64,000 bases of DNA from Streptomyces noursei. GTDB taxonomy: Bacteria > Actinomycetota > Actinomycetes > Streptomycetales > Streptomycetaceae. The stretch lies in assembly GCF_016917755.1 (NCBI RefSeq), contig NZ_CP070326.1:6138001-6202000 (forward strand). The letters are read 5' to 3'. The notes beneath the pieces were generated by a model. It did no database searches and was not told the DNA's origin. It worked only from the letters and a program-made list of their open reading frames with translations. Positions within the stretch are counted from its first letter, which is position 1, and each line of letters opens with the position of its first letter. The translations under genes and the position numbers were made by a program. Shown here piece after piece: positions 44,608 to 53,646 of this stretch.

Positions 44608-46677
44608 ATGAACCGGTTGGCTGGTGTGACCTCGCCTTATCTGCTTCAGCATGCCGACAATCCCGTCGACTGGTGGCCGTGGACGCCGGAGGCTTTCGAG
44701 GAAGCGCGGCGGCGCGATGTGCCCGTTCTGCTGTCGGTTGGCTACTCTGCGTGCCACTGGTGCCATGTCATGGCCCGGGAAAGTTTCGCGGACCCGGAGC
44801 TCGCCGCGCTGCTCAACGAGCACTTCGTGGCCGTCAAGGTCGATCGTGAGGAGCGCCCGGACGTCGACGCGGTCTACATGGAGGCCGTGCAGGCCGCCAC
44901 CGGTCAGGGCGGCTGGCCGATGACCGTCTTCCTCACCCCCGACGCCGAGCCCTTCTACTTCGGCACGTACTTCCCGCCCGAGCCGCGCCACGGCATGCCG
45001 TCCTTCCGGCAGGTCCTCGAAGGGGTCCGCAGTGCCTGGGCCGACCGGCGCGACGAGGTCGGCGAGGTCGCCGGCCGGATCGTGGCCGACCTCGCGGGCC
45101 GCTCGCTGGCCGAGTCGCTGGCCAAGGGCGAGCAGCGCCCCCCGCGCCCCGAGGAGCTGGCCGCCGCCCTGTTGGGCCTGACCCGTGAATTCGACGCGGT
45201 GCACGGCGGGTTCGGCGGCGCACCGAAGTTCCCGCCGTCCATGGCCCTGGAGTTCCTGCTCCGCCACCACGCCCGGACCGGCTCCGCGGGCGCCCTGGAG
45301 ATGGTCGAGGCGACCTGCGCGGCGATGGCCCGCGGCGGGCTCTACGACCAGCTCGGCGGTGGGTTCGCCCGCTACTCCGTCGATCGGGAATGGGTCGTTC
45401 CGCACTTCGAGAAGATGCTCTACGACAACGCCCTGCTGTGCCGCGTCTACGCCCACCTGTGGCGCGCCACCGCCGGCGACGGAGCCGCTGCGGGAATCAG
45501 CGACCTGGCCCGTCGGGTCGCCCTGGAGACCGCCGACTTCATGGTCCGCGAACTCCGCACCGACCAGGGCGGCTTCGCCTCCGCGCTGGACGCCGACAGC
45601 GACGACGGGTCCGGCCGGCACGCCGAGGGCGCCTACTACGTCTGGACGCCGGAACAGCTGCGCGCCGTACTGGGGGAGCGGGACGCCGAGTTCGCCGCCA
45701 CGTATTTCGGCGTCACCGAGGAGGGCACCTTCGAGGAGGGCGCCTCCGTGCTGCAACTCCCCGACACCGGCGGCCTGGTCGAGGTGGAGCGGGTGGCGTC
45801 GGTGAAGCAGCGGCTGCTCGCGGCGCGTGCGGAGCGCACCCGTCCGGAGCGCGACGACAAGGTCGTCGCCTCCTGGAACGGCCTGGCCATCGCCGCGCTC
45901 GCCGAGACCGGCGCCTACTTCGACCGGCCCGATCTGATCCAGGCCGCCACCGACGCCGCCGACCTGCTCGTCCGCGTCCACATGGACTGGCAGGCCCGGC
46001 TGCACCGTACTTCCCGGGACGGCACGGCCGGCCCCAACGCCGGTGTGCTGGAGGACTATGCGAACGTCGCCGAGGGCCTGCTCACGCTGGCCTCGGTCAC
46101 CGGGGAGGGCGTCTGGGTGGAGTTCGCGGGCTTCTTCCTGGACACCGTCCTGGTGCAGTTCACCGCCCCGGACGGCACGCTCTACGACACCGCCGCCGAC
46201 GCCGAGCGGCTCATCCGCCGCCCCCAGGACCCGACCGACAACGCCACGCCCTCCGGGTGGACCGCCGCGGCCGGCGCGCTGCTCTCGTACGCGGCGCTGA
46301 CCGGCAGCGCATTGCACCGGGACGCCGCGGAGCGCGCCCTGGGCGTGGTCACCGCCCTCGGCGGCCGGGCGCCGCGCTTCATCGGCTGGGGGCTGGCCGT
46401 CGCCGAGGCCGCGCTGGACGGGCCGCGCGAGGTCGCGGTGGTCGGCCCGGCGGACGATCCGGCCACCCGCGCGCTGCACCGGGCCGCGCTGCTGGGCACC
46501 GCCCCAGGGGCGGTGGTGGCCCTGGGCGCCCCGGGGGAGGACGCCGCCGCGGAGGTGCCACTGCTCATGGCGCGCCCCCTGGTCGACGGCCGACCGGCCG
46601 CCTACGTGTGCCGCCACTTCACCTGCGAGCGGCCCACGACGGACCCGGAGGAGCTGGCGGAGCGACTGCGCTCCTGA
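44608..46677 (+). CDS. Thioredoxin-domain protein (DUF255/YyaL family)
   Basis: 689-residue protein: an N-terminal thioredoxin-like domain with CHWC (Cys49, Cys52) and a long C-terminal alpha/alpha six-hairpin region. Opening MNRLAGVTSPYLLQHADNPV and the KVDREERPDVD segment are diagnostic of the family, which is widespread and lacks an established reaction. ATG 44608 is chosen because this conserved opening starts there, although the frame extends 40 codons upstream. It stands alone, with a hairpin downstream. Housekeeping, not part of the macrolide cluster. Confidence 0.93.
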   Translation: MNRLAGVTSPYLLQHADNPVDWWPWTPEAFEEARRRDVPVLLSVGYSACHWCHVMARESFADPELAALLNEHFVAVKVDREERPDVDAVYMEAVQAATGQGGWPMTVFLTPDAEPFYFGTYFPPEPRHGMPSFRQVLEGVRSAWADRRDEVGEVAGRIVADLAGRSLAESLAKGEQRPPRPEELAAALLGLTREFDAVHGGFGGAPKFPPSMALEFLLRHHARTGSAGALEMVEATCAAMARGGLYDQLGGGFARYSVDREWVVPHFEKMLYDNALLCRVYAHLWRATAGDGAAAGISDLARRVALETADFMVRELRTDQGGFASALDADSDDGSGRHAEGAYYVWTPEQLRAVLGERDAEFAATYFGVTEEGTFEEGASVLQLPDTGGLVEVERVASVKQRLLAARAERTRPERDDKVVASWNGLAIAALAETGAYFDRPDLIQAATDAADLLVRVHMDWQARLHRTSRDGTAGPNAGVLEDYANVAEGLLTLASVTGEGVWVEFAGFFLDTVLVQFTAPDGTLYDTAADAERLIRRPQDPTDNATPSGWTAAAGALLSYAALTGSALHRDAAERALGVVTALGGRAPRFIGWGLAVAEAALDGPREVAVVGPADDPATRALHRAALLGTAPGAVVALGAPGEDAAAEVPLLMARPLVDGRPAAYVCRHFTCERPTTDPEELAERLRS

Positions 46678-46685
46678 GGGCGTGC

Positions 46686-46717
46686 GGAGGGGCCGCGCCC
46701 CGTAGGCCGGCCCCTCC
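46686..46717 (+). terminator. Hairpin terminator after the thioredoxin-domain gene
   Basis: Inverted repeat GGAGGGGCCG / CGGCCCCTCC with a 12-base loop beginning eight bases after the stop. No T-run, as usual in Streptomyces. Confidence 0.7.
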
Positions 46718-46788
46718 CGCCCGGATCCGGTCGGCTGCCCCGCCTCAGGCCCGCTGCCCCGCCTCAGGTCCTAGGGCCAGCGACCGGC

Positions 46789-46820
46789 TTGAACTTGACG
46801 TGCGCGTCAGGTTTTAGCCT
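46789..46820 (+). promoter_or_regulatory. MerR-type promoter, likely leaderless
   Basis: A -35-like TTGAAC (46789-46794) is separated by 19 bases from TTAGCC (46814-46819), the long spacing typical of MerR-controlled promoters. The spacer holds a near-palindrome, ACTTGACG-TGCG-CGTCAGGT (46793-46812). The -10 lies only a few bases before ATG 46827, so the transcript would be leaderless. A MerR gene lies 2.5 kb downstream in the same direction. Confidence 0.6.
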
Positions 46821-46826
46821 CGGGGC

Positions 46827-47831
46827 ATGACGAACCGCACGCACCGCGAAGTCCGCCTGACCGCCCGCCCCACGGGGCCGGTCACCGACGACCTCTTCGA
46901 GATCGTGGAGGTCCCCGTTCCGGAACCGGCGGACGGCCAGGTACTCGTACGCAACTCCCTGATGTCCGTCACCGCCGTGATGCGCACCCTGATGAACGAG
47001 GTCACCGACGTCCCCATGCCGTCCTTCGTGGTCGGCGAGCCGCTCCACGGGGCCGCCGTCGGCGAGGTGGTCGCCGCCCCCGGGACCGACCTCCAGCCGG
47101 GCGACCTGGTCCAGCACCGCCTCGGCTGGCGCGAGTACGCCCTGGTGGACGCCGCGCAGGCGCAGCGCCTCGACCCCGGTCTGCTGCCCGATCCGGCCGG
47201 CTACCTCTCGCAGGGGCCCACCGCCCTGATGGGCATCGACCGCGGCGCCGGAGTACGCCCCGGGGACAGCGTGTTCGTCACCGGGGCGGCCGGCGGCGTC
47301 GGCTCCCTGGCCGGCCAGATCGCCAAGCTCCGCGGCGCCTCCCGGGTCATCGGCAGTACGGGCTCGCGGGAGAAGGCCGACCGCCTCCGCAAGGAGTTCG
47401 GCTTCGACGCGGTGGTCGTTCGCGGCGCCGGGCCCATCGAGGAGCAGCTGCGCGCGGCCGCCCCCGAGGGCATCGACGTGCTCTTCGACAACGTGGGCGG
47501 CGAACAGCTCCAGGCCGCGATCGCCGTCGCCCGGCGCGGCGCCCGACTCGCCCTCGTGGGCGCGCTCGCCACCCAGCTCTCCGACGGGGCCGCGACCACC
47601 ACGCCGATCGACACCCTGTCGCTGCTCTCCCGGGGCATCACGATGCGCGGTGTGGCCCTCTACGACCACCTCGACATCGTCCCGCAGTGGTACGAACTGT
47701 TCGCCCAGGGGCTGCGCGAGGGCACCCTCGCCTTCCCGCACGCCCGGCTCCACGGCATCGAGCAGGCCCCGCGGGCCCTGCAGGAACTTCTTGCCGGGAA
47801 GCATCTGGGCTCGGTACTCGTGGAGTTGTGA
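46827..47831 (+). CDS. NADP-dependent oxidoreductase (MDR superfamily, CurA-like)
   Basis: Zinc-free medium-chain reductase of 334 residues. The Rossmann motif reads VTGAAGGVGSLAGQIAK, followed by GSTGS, with no zinc-ligand cysteine cluster; the overall pattern fits the leukotriene/curcumin reductase branch that reduces enone double bonds with NADPH. It starts immediately behind a MerR-like promoter and is followed by an amidase and a MerR gene in the same direction, so it may respond to a reactive electrophile or a toxic small molecule. Confidence 0.92.
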   Translation: MTNRTHREVRLTARPTGPVTDDLFEIVEVPVPEPADGQVLVRNSLMSVTAVMRTLMNEVTDVPMPSFVVGEPLHGAAVGEVVAAPGTDLQPGDLVQHRLGWREYALVDAAQAQRLDPGLLPDPAGYLSQGPTALMGIDRGAGVRPGDSVFVTGAAGGVGSLAGQIAKLRGASRVIGSTGSREKADRLRKEFGFDAVVVRGAGPIEEQLRAAAPEGIDVLFDNVGGEQLQAAIAVARRGARLALVGALATQLSDGAATTTPIDTLSLLSRGITMRGVALYDHLDIVPQWYELFAQGLREGTLAFPHARLHGIEQAPRALQELLAGKHLGSVLVEL

Positions 47832-47946
47832 GGCCCGGCATACGGGACGGCGGCCCCGCGCGCAGCGGCGGACGCGGCAGCATCCGGCAATGCCCTTCCC
47901 CGGAAAGGAGCCGGAAAGGTTTCCGCCCCGCAGGTAGCCTGCACGG

Positions 47947-49314
47947 GTGACGACCTTGCTCGGGTGCCGTTCTCTCGTCCAGGAGGCCGCGGCGCTGCGG
48001 TCCGGCGCGGACGATCCCGCCGACGCGGTGCGCCGCACCTGTGACCGCATCGACGCCGTGGATCCCCGCCTCCGGGCTTTCGTGCCGGAGCCGGGGCGCC
48101 GCGCCCGGCTGCTGGCGGCGGCCCGGGAGTTGGCCGCGGCCGGCCCGCCGGGATCCGCCGGACGCCCCGCCCTGTACGGCGTGCCGGTCGGGATCAAGGA
48201 CATCGTGCACGTCGACGGGCTGCCCACGCGGGCCGGTTCGGCGCTGCCGCCCGAGGAACTCGCCGGCCCGCAGGCGGCCGTCGTGGACCGGCTGCGGGCC
48301 GCGGGGGCGCTCATCGCGGGCAAGACCGTGACCGCGGAGTTCGCGGTGACCGCCCCCGGGCCGACCCGCAACCCGCACAACCCTGCGCACACGCCCGGGG
48401 GTTCCAGCAGTGGCTCGGCGGCCGCGGTCGCCGCCGGGATGGTCCCGCTGGCCATCGGGACGCAGACCGTCGGCTCGGTGATCCGGCCCGCCGCCTACTG
48501 CGGAGTGGTCGGTTTCAAGCCGACCTACGGGCGCATTCCGCTCGACGGGGTCATTCCGAACGCGCTCAGTTTCGACACCCTCGGGTGCTATGCGACGGAT
48601 GTGGCGGGGATCGCGCTGGCCGCGCCGGTGCTCTGCGACGGGTGGCGGCCAACGGACGGCGACGGGGCCGCGGATGCGGACCGCCCGGACCGGCCGCCGG
48701 TGCTGGGCGTACCGTCCGGCCCCTATCTGGAGCGCGCCGACGACGAGGCGCGCAGGGCCTTCGAGGCCCAGCGCACGGCGCTGGCGGCGGCCGGCTACGA
48801 GGTGCGCGAGGTGCCCGTGATGGCCGACTTCGCGGCGATCGTCGAGCAGCTCTTCACCATGAACCGCTACGAGGTCGCCCGCGCCCACGCCCAGTGGTTC
48901 GCGCGCCACGCCGACCTCTACCGGGAGCAGACCACGGCCGCCATCCGCGAGGGCCGGACGATCGGGGACGCCGCCTACGAGGCCGCCCGGGAGCGCCGCG
49001 CCGCCTTCCGCGAACGGCTCGCGGCCGACGGTGCCCACGCCGGCATCGACCTGTGGATCACCCCCGCGGCCACCGGCCCCGCGCCGGCCGACCTGACCAC
49101 CACCGGTACCTCGATCATGTGCCTGCCGTGGAGCAACGCCGGGCTGCCGTCGCTGAGCCTGCCCGCCGGCCGGGCCGCCAACGGGCTGCCGTTGGGGCTC
49201 CAGTTGGTGGGCCGGTCCGGCGCGGACGAGGCGCTGCTGTCCTGGGCGAGGGGCGTCGAGCGCGTACTGAACGGAGCGGCCGGGGCCACCGGCGCACCGA
49301 CGAGCGAACGCTGA
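47947..49314 (+). CDS. Amidase (amidase-signature family)
   Basis: 455-residue amidase with the Ser-cisSer-Lys triad in sight: Lys in VGIKDIVHV, the Gly-Ser-rich GGSSSGSAAAVAAG segment and the nucleophile Ser in TQTVGSVIRPA. It hydrolyses an amide; the substrate cannot be told. GTG 47947 is preceded by a TAGCCT hexamer about seven bases upstream and no ribosome site, so it may be leaderless. It lies between the oxidoreductase and MerR genes, 25 bases from the latter. Confidence 0.92.
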   Translation: MTTLLGCRSLVQEAAALRSGADDPADAVRRTCDRIDAVDPRLRAFVPEPGRRARLLAAARELAAAGPPGSAGRPALYGVPVGIKDIVHVDGLPTRAGSALPPEELAGPQAAVVDRLRAAGALIAGKTVTAEFAVTAPGPTRNPHNPAHTPGGSSSGSAAAVAAGMVPLAIGTQTVGSVIRPAAYCGVVGFKPTYGRIPLDGVIPNALSFDTLGCYATDVAGIALAAPVLCDGWRPTDGDGAADADRPDRPPVLGVPSGPYLERADDEARRAFEAQRTALAAAGYEVREVPVMADFAAIVEQLFTMNRYEVARAHAQWFARHADLYREQTTAAIREGRTIGDAAYEAARERRAAFRERLAADGAHAGIDLWITPAATGPAPADLTTTGTSIMCLPWSNAGLPSLSLPAGRAANGLPLGLQLVGRSGADEALLSWARGVERVLNGAAGATGAPTSER

Positions 49315-49339
49315 CGCCGCGGGGGACGAAGGGGGGCCG

Positions 49340-49762
49340 ATGCGTATCGGGGACGCGGCGGTAGCGGCCGGACTGACACCGCGGGCGTTGCGCTACTACG
49401 AGCAGCAGGGGCTGGTGACGGCCCGGAGGACGCCGTCGGGCCATCGGGAGTACGACGCGGAGGACGTCCGCCGGCTGCGGGCCGTGCGTGAGTTGCGCGA
49501 GGCGGGGCTGACCGTCGGCGACGTCCGGGCCTTCGCGCATCTGCTGCACGCCCTGCCGCCGGACGGCGTGCCGGACCTGATCGGGCAGGAACCGGGCGCG
49601 GAGCGCTGTGCGGCCGTCGAGGTGGTGGCCCGGCGCCGGCTGGCCGAACTGGACGGCCATATCGCGCGGTTGTCCCGGTTGCGGGAGCGCTTGGCGGCGC
49701 GCCTGGGGGAGTCCGGCGGGCGGTCGGGCTCCGGGGCGGGGGACCGCCCGCTCAGAGGGTGA
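49340..49762 (+). CDS. MerR-family transcriptional regulator
   Basis: 140-residue regulator: an N-terminal winged helix (MRIGDAAVAAGLTPRALRYYE, with the RYYE and GHREYD motifs), then a dimerisation helix and a short C-terminal tail. No cysteine-rich metal site is visible, so an organic or redox signal is more likely than a metal. It follows the amidase by 25 bases. The MerR-like promoter at 46.8 kb is a plausible target. Its end overlaps the convergent TetR gene by 11 bases. Confidence 0.93.
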   Translation: MRIGDAAVAAGLTPRALRYYEQQGLVTARRTPSGHREYDAEDVRRLRAVRELREAGLTVGDVRAFAHLLHALPPDGVPDLIGQEPGAERCAAVEVVARRRLAELDGHIARLSRLRERLAARLGESGGRSGSGAGDRPLRG

Positions 49763-50396
49763 GCCCGCGGGCCAGGACGTCCATCGACCGGTGGATCAGC
49801 GCCTCCGGGCTCGCCGCCTGGCAGTCCTCGGCCCAGCGCAGCAGTGCCTCCTGGAGGGCGGCCAGGGCCGCCGCGCTGATGACGCGGATCCCCAGGTCGT
49901 CCGCCGGGCGGCCGGTGCGTTCGGCCAGTGCGGTGCTGATGACGTCGATGTGGCGGGCGGTGAGTTCGGCGGTGCGGCCCCGGACCGCGGGCACGTCCCG
50001 GATCAGCCGGATCCGCTGGAGGAGTTCGTCGCGGTCGGCCGCGCTGATGTCGTGCATGATCCCGACGGTGACGTGCCGCAGCGTCTCGGCTATCGGCTCG
50101 CCGGGCGGGCGGGCCCGGATTCCACAGTCCAGCAGGGCGTCGTACTCGCCGGTGAGCACGATGTCCTCCTTGGCCGGGAAGTAGCGGAAGACCGTGCTGG
50201 GGGAGACCTCAGCCGCCTGGGCGATCTCGTCGACCGGGGTCGCGTCGTAGCCCCGCTCCGCGAAGAGCCGGAAGGCGGCGCGGCGGATCGCCTGCCGGGT
50301 CTGGATCTTCTTCCGCTCGCGCAGCCCGGGTTTCGGTGTGCCGGGCGGCGCTGCGGCGGGGGTGCGTGTGGGGACCATGCGGCCCATTGTCCCCAT
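49752..50396 (-). CDS. TetR-family transcriptional regulator
   Basis: Up to 214 residues; the helix-turn-helix reads RRAAFRLFAERGYDATPVDEI to FRYFPAKEDIV, typical of TetR. The ligand-binding half is unassignable. Three in-frame ATGs lie within the first seven codons and the start is uncertain. A TGACAG/CTGTCA dyad just upstream is a likely autoregulatory site and also precedes the divergent small membrane protein gene. Confidence 0.92.
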   Translation of the reverse strand: MGTMGRMVPTRTPAAAPPGTPKPGLRERKKIQTRQAIRRAAFRLFAERGYDATPVDEIAQAAEVSPSTVFRYFPAKEDIVLTGEYDALLDCGIRARPPGEPIAETLRHVTVGIMHDISAADRDELLQRIRLIRDVPAVRGRTAELTARHIDVISTALAERTGRPADDLGIRVISAAALAALQEALLRWAEDCQAASPEALIHRSMDVLARGLTL

Positions 50397-50423
50397 CCGC
50401 CGTGTGGCGGATGCGTGGTGCGT

Positions 50424-50443
50424 TGACAGAGCTCTGACTGTCA
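50424..50443. promoter_or_regulatory. Putative TetR operator
   Basis: Perfect inverted repeat TGACAG (50424-50429) and CTGTCA (50438-50443) with eight bases between, including the central AGCTCT. It lies in the 112-base gap between the divergent TetR gene and a small membrane protein gene. Confidence 0.55.
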
Positions 50444-50508
50444 GTGGGGTGTGTCACGCTGCGACCGGGGAATGATTACCGACGGTGACATTCGAAAGGA
50501 GGTTCGTG

Positions 50509-50838
50509 GTGCGACCCGTGATGCATGTGTACACCGCGTTCGCCGCCGCGCTGTGCGTCGGTGGCTTCCTGCTGGGTGGCGGCCTGTTGGTGACGGCCCT
50601 GGTGCTGGCCGGGCTGGCGGCCCTGACGTGGCACGTGGCCGCGGCCTCGCGGCCGCGGCCGAGATCGCGCGGGGCGGCGGCCGGGAGGGCGGACCGGAGA
50701 CCGGTGGGGCCGGTCGCGCGGCTCCGGCCGGCCTCAGGAATGCGTATACGCGACGAGCGAGATGCCGACGTAGTGCACGACGAAGGCCGCGAGGGTGAAG
50801 GAGTGGAAGACCTCATGGAAGCCGAACCACCGCGGTGA
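50509..50838 (+). CDS. Small membrane protein, unknown function
   Basis: Up to 109 residues from GTG 50509, six bases after AAAGGAGG, one of the best ribosome sites in the region. Residues 5-45 form two short hydrophobic helices (FAAALCVGGFLL, LLVTALVLAGLAALTW); the remainder is Arg/Glu-rich. The last third overlaps the convergent hemolysin III gene by 105 bases and may be poorly constrained. Not recognised; possibly an inner-membrane peptide controlled by the adjacent TetR. Confidence 0.6.
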   Translation: MRPVMHVYTAFAAALCVGGFLLGGGLLVTALVLAGLAALTWHVAAASRPRPRSRGAAAGRADRRPVGPVARLRPASGMRIRDERDADVVHDEGREGEGVEDLMEAEPPR

Positions 50839-51471
50839 GGGGTTGGGGCGCTTGATGCCGTAGATCACGCCGCCCGCGCTGTAGAGCAGCCCGCCGACGA
50901 TGACGAGGACGAGGACGGCGATGCCGCCGGTGCGCAGGAAGTCGGGCAGGAAGAAGACGGCGGCCCAGCCCATCGCGATGTAGCAGGGGGTGTACAGCCA
51001 GCGAGGGGCGCCGACCCAGAAGACCCGGAAGGCGATGCCGGCCAGTGCGGCGGCCCAGACCGCCCAGAGCAGCACCTGCCCCCGGGTGCCCGTCACCAGG
51101 AGCAGCGTCAGCGGCGTGTAGGTGCCGGCGATGATCAGGAAGATGTTGGCGTGGTCGAGTCGGCGCAGCACTCCGTCGATCCGCGGGCTCCAATTGCCGC
51201 GGTGGTACAGGGCGCTGACGCCGAACAGCAGGCAGGCGCTGATGGTGTAGATCGCGCAGGCCAGTCGGCCGCGGGGGCTGTCGGCGAGCGCCGTCAGCAC
51301 GATGCCGGAGAGCAGGACGGCCGGGAACATCCCGGCATGCAGCCAGCCGCGCAGCTTCGGCTTGAGCGGCGCCGCCGCGGCGGCGACCGCCGTGGCGACG
51401 GGGGACCCGGTATCGGTCCTGGACGGCGCGACAGGGGGGCGGCTTTCGGCGGCGTCGGGCGCGGAAGTCAT
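50734..51471 (-). CDS. Hemolysin III family (PAQR) membrane protein
   Basis: 245-residue protein with about seven transmembrane segments. PAQR hallmarks are visible: SALYHR, LDHANIFLIIAGTYTP, and a C-terminal HEVFHSFTLAAFVVHY, together supplying the metal-binding His/Asp set. Bacterial members are called hemolysin III, but the physiological role is unsettled and is probably membrane-related hydrolase activity or homeostasis. Its ATG lies close behind a -10-like hexamer. Confidence 0.92.
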   Translation of the reverse strand: MTSAPDAAESRPPVAPSRTDTGSPVATAVAAAAAPLKPKLRGWLHAGMFPAVLLSGIVLTALADSPRGRLACAIYTISACLLFGVSALYHRGNWSPRIDGVLRRLDHANIFLIIAGTYTPLTLLLVTGTRGQVLLWAVWAAALAGIAFRVFWVGAPRWLYTPCYIAMGWAAVFFLPDFLRTGGIAVLVLVIVGGLLYSAGGVIYGIKRPNPSPRWFGFHEVFHSFTLAAFVVHYVGISLVAYTHS

Positions 51472-51477
51472 GGCGCA

Positions 51478-51505
51478 ATGCTACCTACGCAACCGTAAGT
51501 TACGG
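51478..51505 (-). promoter_or_regulatory. Leaderless promoter and dyad upstream of hemolysin III gene
   Basis: On the minus strand TAGCAT (51478-51483) ends six bases before the ATG, suggesting a leaderless transcript. Just upstream is the palindrome CCGTAA-G-TTACGG (51493-51505), placed to act as an operator in the spacer. Confidence 0.45.
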
Positions 51506-51709
51506 ATTCGTCCGGAAGTGGTGACGGTCACCACGGTGCCCCCTGGACAGAACCGAATCAGGGTCGGATGATCAAATGAGTGCGGTCGGCACCGGATGAG
51601 CGGTCACGAAGCATCCGGGTCGCAGCCCCCAAGGGGCAGAGAAGTAAATGAAGCGGTCTTCTTGCCTTGTGTGCAGGAAGTCGACCAAACCCCTCATCTA
51701 GGAGCGATC

Positions 51710-53545
51710 GTGGCGCGCGACAACGCGGCTCCCACCCCGACCCGGCACCAGGCCCTGCGCGACTGGGTCGACGAGATAGCGGCGATCACCCAGCCCGACC
51801 GGGTCGTCTGGTGCGACGGCTCGGAGGCGGAGTACGAGCGGCTGTGCGAAGAGCTCGTCGAGAAGGGCACCTTCAAGAAGCTCGACCCGATCAAGCGCCC
51901 CAACTCGTACTACGCCGCGTCCGACCCGACGGACGTGGCGCGTGTCGAGGACCGCACCTTCATCTGCTCGGAGAAGGAAGAGGATGCCGGCCCCACCAAC
52001 CACTGGAAGGCGCCCGCCGAGATGCGGGAGGTCTTCGTGGGGGAGCAGGGTGTCTTCCGCGGCGCGATGAAGGGCCGGACGATGTACGTCGTCCCGTTCT
52101 GCATGGGGCCGGTCGGCTCCCCGCTCTCCGCCATCGGGGTGGAGATCACCGACTCCGCGTACGTCGCCGTCTCGATGCGCACCATGACGCGGATGGGCCA
52201 GGCGGTCCTCGACGAGCTCGGTGAGGACGGCTTCTTCGTCAAGGCCGTGCACACCCTCGGCGCCCCGCTTGCCGAGGGCGAGCAGGATGTGCCGTGGCCG
52301 TGCAACTCCACCAAGTACATCTCGCACTTCCCCGAGTCCCGGGAGATCTGGTCCTACGGCTCCGGCTACGGCGGCAACGCCCTGCTCGGCAAGAAGTGCT
52401 ACGCGCTGCGGATCGCCTCCGTCATGGCCCGTGACGAGGGCTGGCTGGCCGAGCACATGCTCGTGCTCAAGCTGACCCCGCCGCAGGGCGAGGCCAAGTA
52501 CGTCGCCGCGGCGTTCCCGAGCGCCTGCGGGAAGACCAACCTCGCCATGCTGGAGCCGACGATCCCGGGCTGGACGGTCGAGACCATCGGCGACGACATC
52601 GCCTGGATGCGGTTCGGCCAGGACGGCCGGCTCTACGCGATCAACCCCGAGGCCGGTTTCTTCGGCGTCGCGCCCGGCACCGGCGAGCACACCAACGCCA
52701 ACGCCATGAAGACCCTCTGGGGCAACTCCGTCTTCACCAACGTCGCCCTGACCGATGACGGCGACGTGTGGTGGGAGGGCATGACGGAGGAGACCCCGAA
52801 GCACCTGACGGACTGGAAGGGCAACGACTGGACGCCCGATTCCGCCCAAGAGGAAGGCGGATACCGTCCGGCCGCGCACCCCAACGCCCGCTTCACGGTG
52901 CCCGCAGCCCAGTGCCCGACCATCGCGCCCGAGTGGGAGGACCCCAAGGGCGTGCCGATCTCGGCCATCCTCTTCGGCGGTCGCCGGGCCAGCGCGGTGC
53001 CGCTGGTGACCGAGTCGCTCAGCTGGCAGCACGGTGTCTTCCTCGGCGCCAACGTGGCCTCGGAGAAGACCGCCGCGGCCGAGGGCAAGGTCGGCGAGCT
53101 GCGCCGCGACCCGTTCGCCATGCTGCCGTTCTGCGGCTACAACATGGGCGACTACATGGCGCACTGGATCAAGGTGGGGGCTGATAAGGACCAGGCCAAG
53201 CTGCCGAAGATCTACTACGTCAACTGGTTCCGGAAGGACGACGAGGGCCGCTTCGTGTGGCCGGGCTTCGGCGAGAACAGCCGGGTGCTCAAGTGGATCG
53301 TCGAGCGGCTGGCGGGCACGGCCGGGGGCGTCGAGACCCCGATCGGCGTGCTGCCCACCAAGGACGCGCTGGACACCGAGGGCCTCGAACTCTCCGACAA
53401 GGACCTGGACTTCCTGCTCACCGTCGACAAGGAGGTCTGGCGCGAGGAGGCGGCGCTGGTCCCCGAGCACCTGAACACCTTCGGCGACCACACGCCGAAG
53501 GAGCTGTGGGACGAGTACCGCGCGCTGGTGCAGCGGCTCGGCTAG
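51710..53545 (+). CDS. pckG: Phosphoenolpyruvate carboxykinase (GTP)
   Basis: 611-residue GTP-type PEPCK, converting oxaloacetate and GTP to PEP, CO2 and GDP for gluconeogenesis in the cytoplasm. The kinase-1a loop FPSACGKTN (Cys273) and the downstream ETIGDDIAWM and NPEAGFFGVAPGT segments identify the GTP family. GTG 51710 is chosen because TAGGAG lies five bases upstream and the protein then starts like family members; the frame extends 38 codons upstream through unrelated sequence. Monocistronic, with two hairpins after the stop. Confidence 0.97.
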   Translation: MARDNAAPTPTRHQALRDWVDEIAAITQPDRVVWCDGSEAEYERLCEELVEKGTFKKLDPIKRPNSYYAASDPTDVARVEDRTFICSEKEEDAGPTNHWKAPAEMREVFVGEQGVFRGAMKGRTMYVVPFCMGPVGSPLSAIGVEITDSAYVAVSMRTMTRMGQAVLDELGEDGFFVKAVHTLGAPLAEGEQDVPWPCNSTKYISHFPESREIWSYGSGYGGNALLGKKCYALRIASVMARDEGWLAEHMLVLKLTPPQGEAKYVAAAFPSACGKTNLAMLEPTIPGWTVETIGDDIAWMRFGQDGRLYAINPEAGFFGVAPGTGEHTNANAMKTLWGNSVFTNVALTDDGDVWWEGMTEETPKHLTDWKGNDWTPDSAQEEGGYRPAAHPNARFTVPAAQCPTIAPEWEDPKGVPISAILFGGRRASAVPLVTESLSWQHGVFLGANVASEKTAAAEGKVGELRRDPFAMLPFCGYNMGDYMAHWIKVGADKDQAKLPKIYYVNWFRKDDEGRFVWPGFGENSRVLKWIVERLAGTAGGVETPIGVLPTKDALDTEGLELSDKDLDFLLTVDKEVWREEAALVPEHLNTFGDHTPKELWDEYRALVQRLG

Positions 53546-53554
53546 TGCCCGTCC

Positions 53555-53583
53555 GCCGGGCGGCGCGATGCGCTCCGCCCGGC
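53555..53583 (+). terminator. First hairpin after PEP carboxykinase gene
   Basis: Inverted repeat GCCGGGCGG / CCGCCCGGC with an 11-base loop, nine bases after the stop. Confidence 0.65.
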
Positions 53584-53599
53584 GCGTACCCCACCCGTC

Positions 53600-53630
53600 C
53601 GGGGCCCCGTGCGCGATGCGTGGGGCCCCG
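53600..53630. terminator. Second hairpin between convergent genes
   Basis: Inverted repeat CGGGGCCCC / GGGGCCCCG with a 13-base loop, between the PEPCK gene and the convergent gene ending at 53647; can serve both strands. Confidence 0.6.
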
Positions 53631-53646
53631 ACGCGTGCGCGGACGG

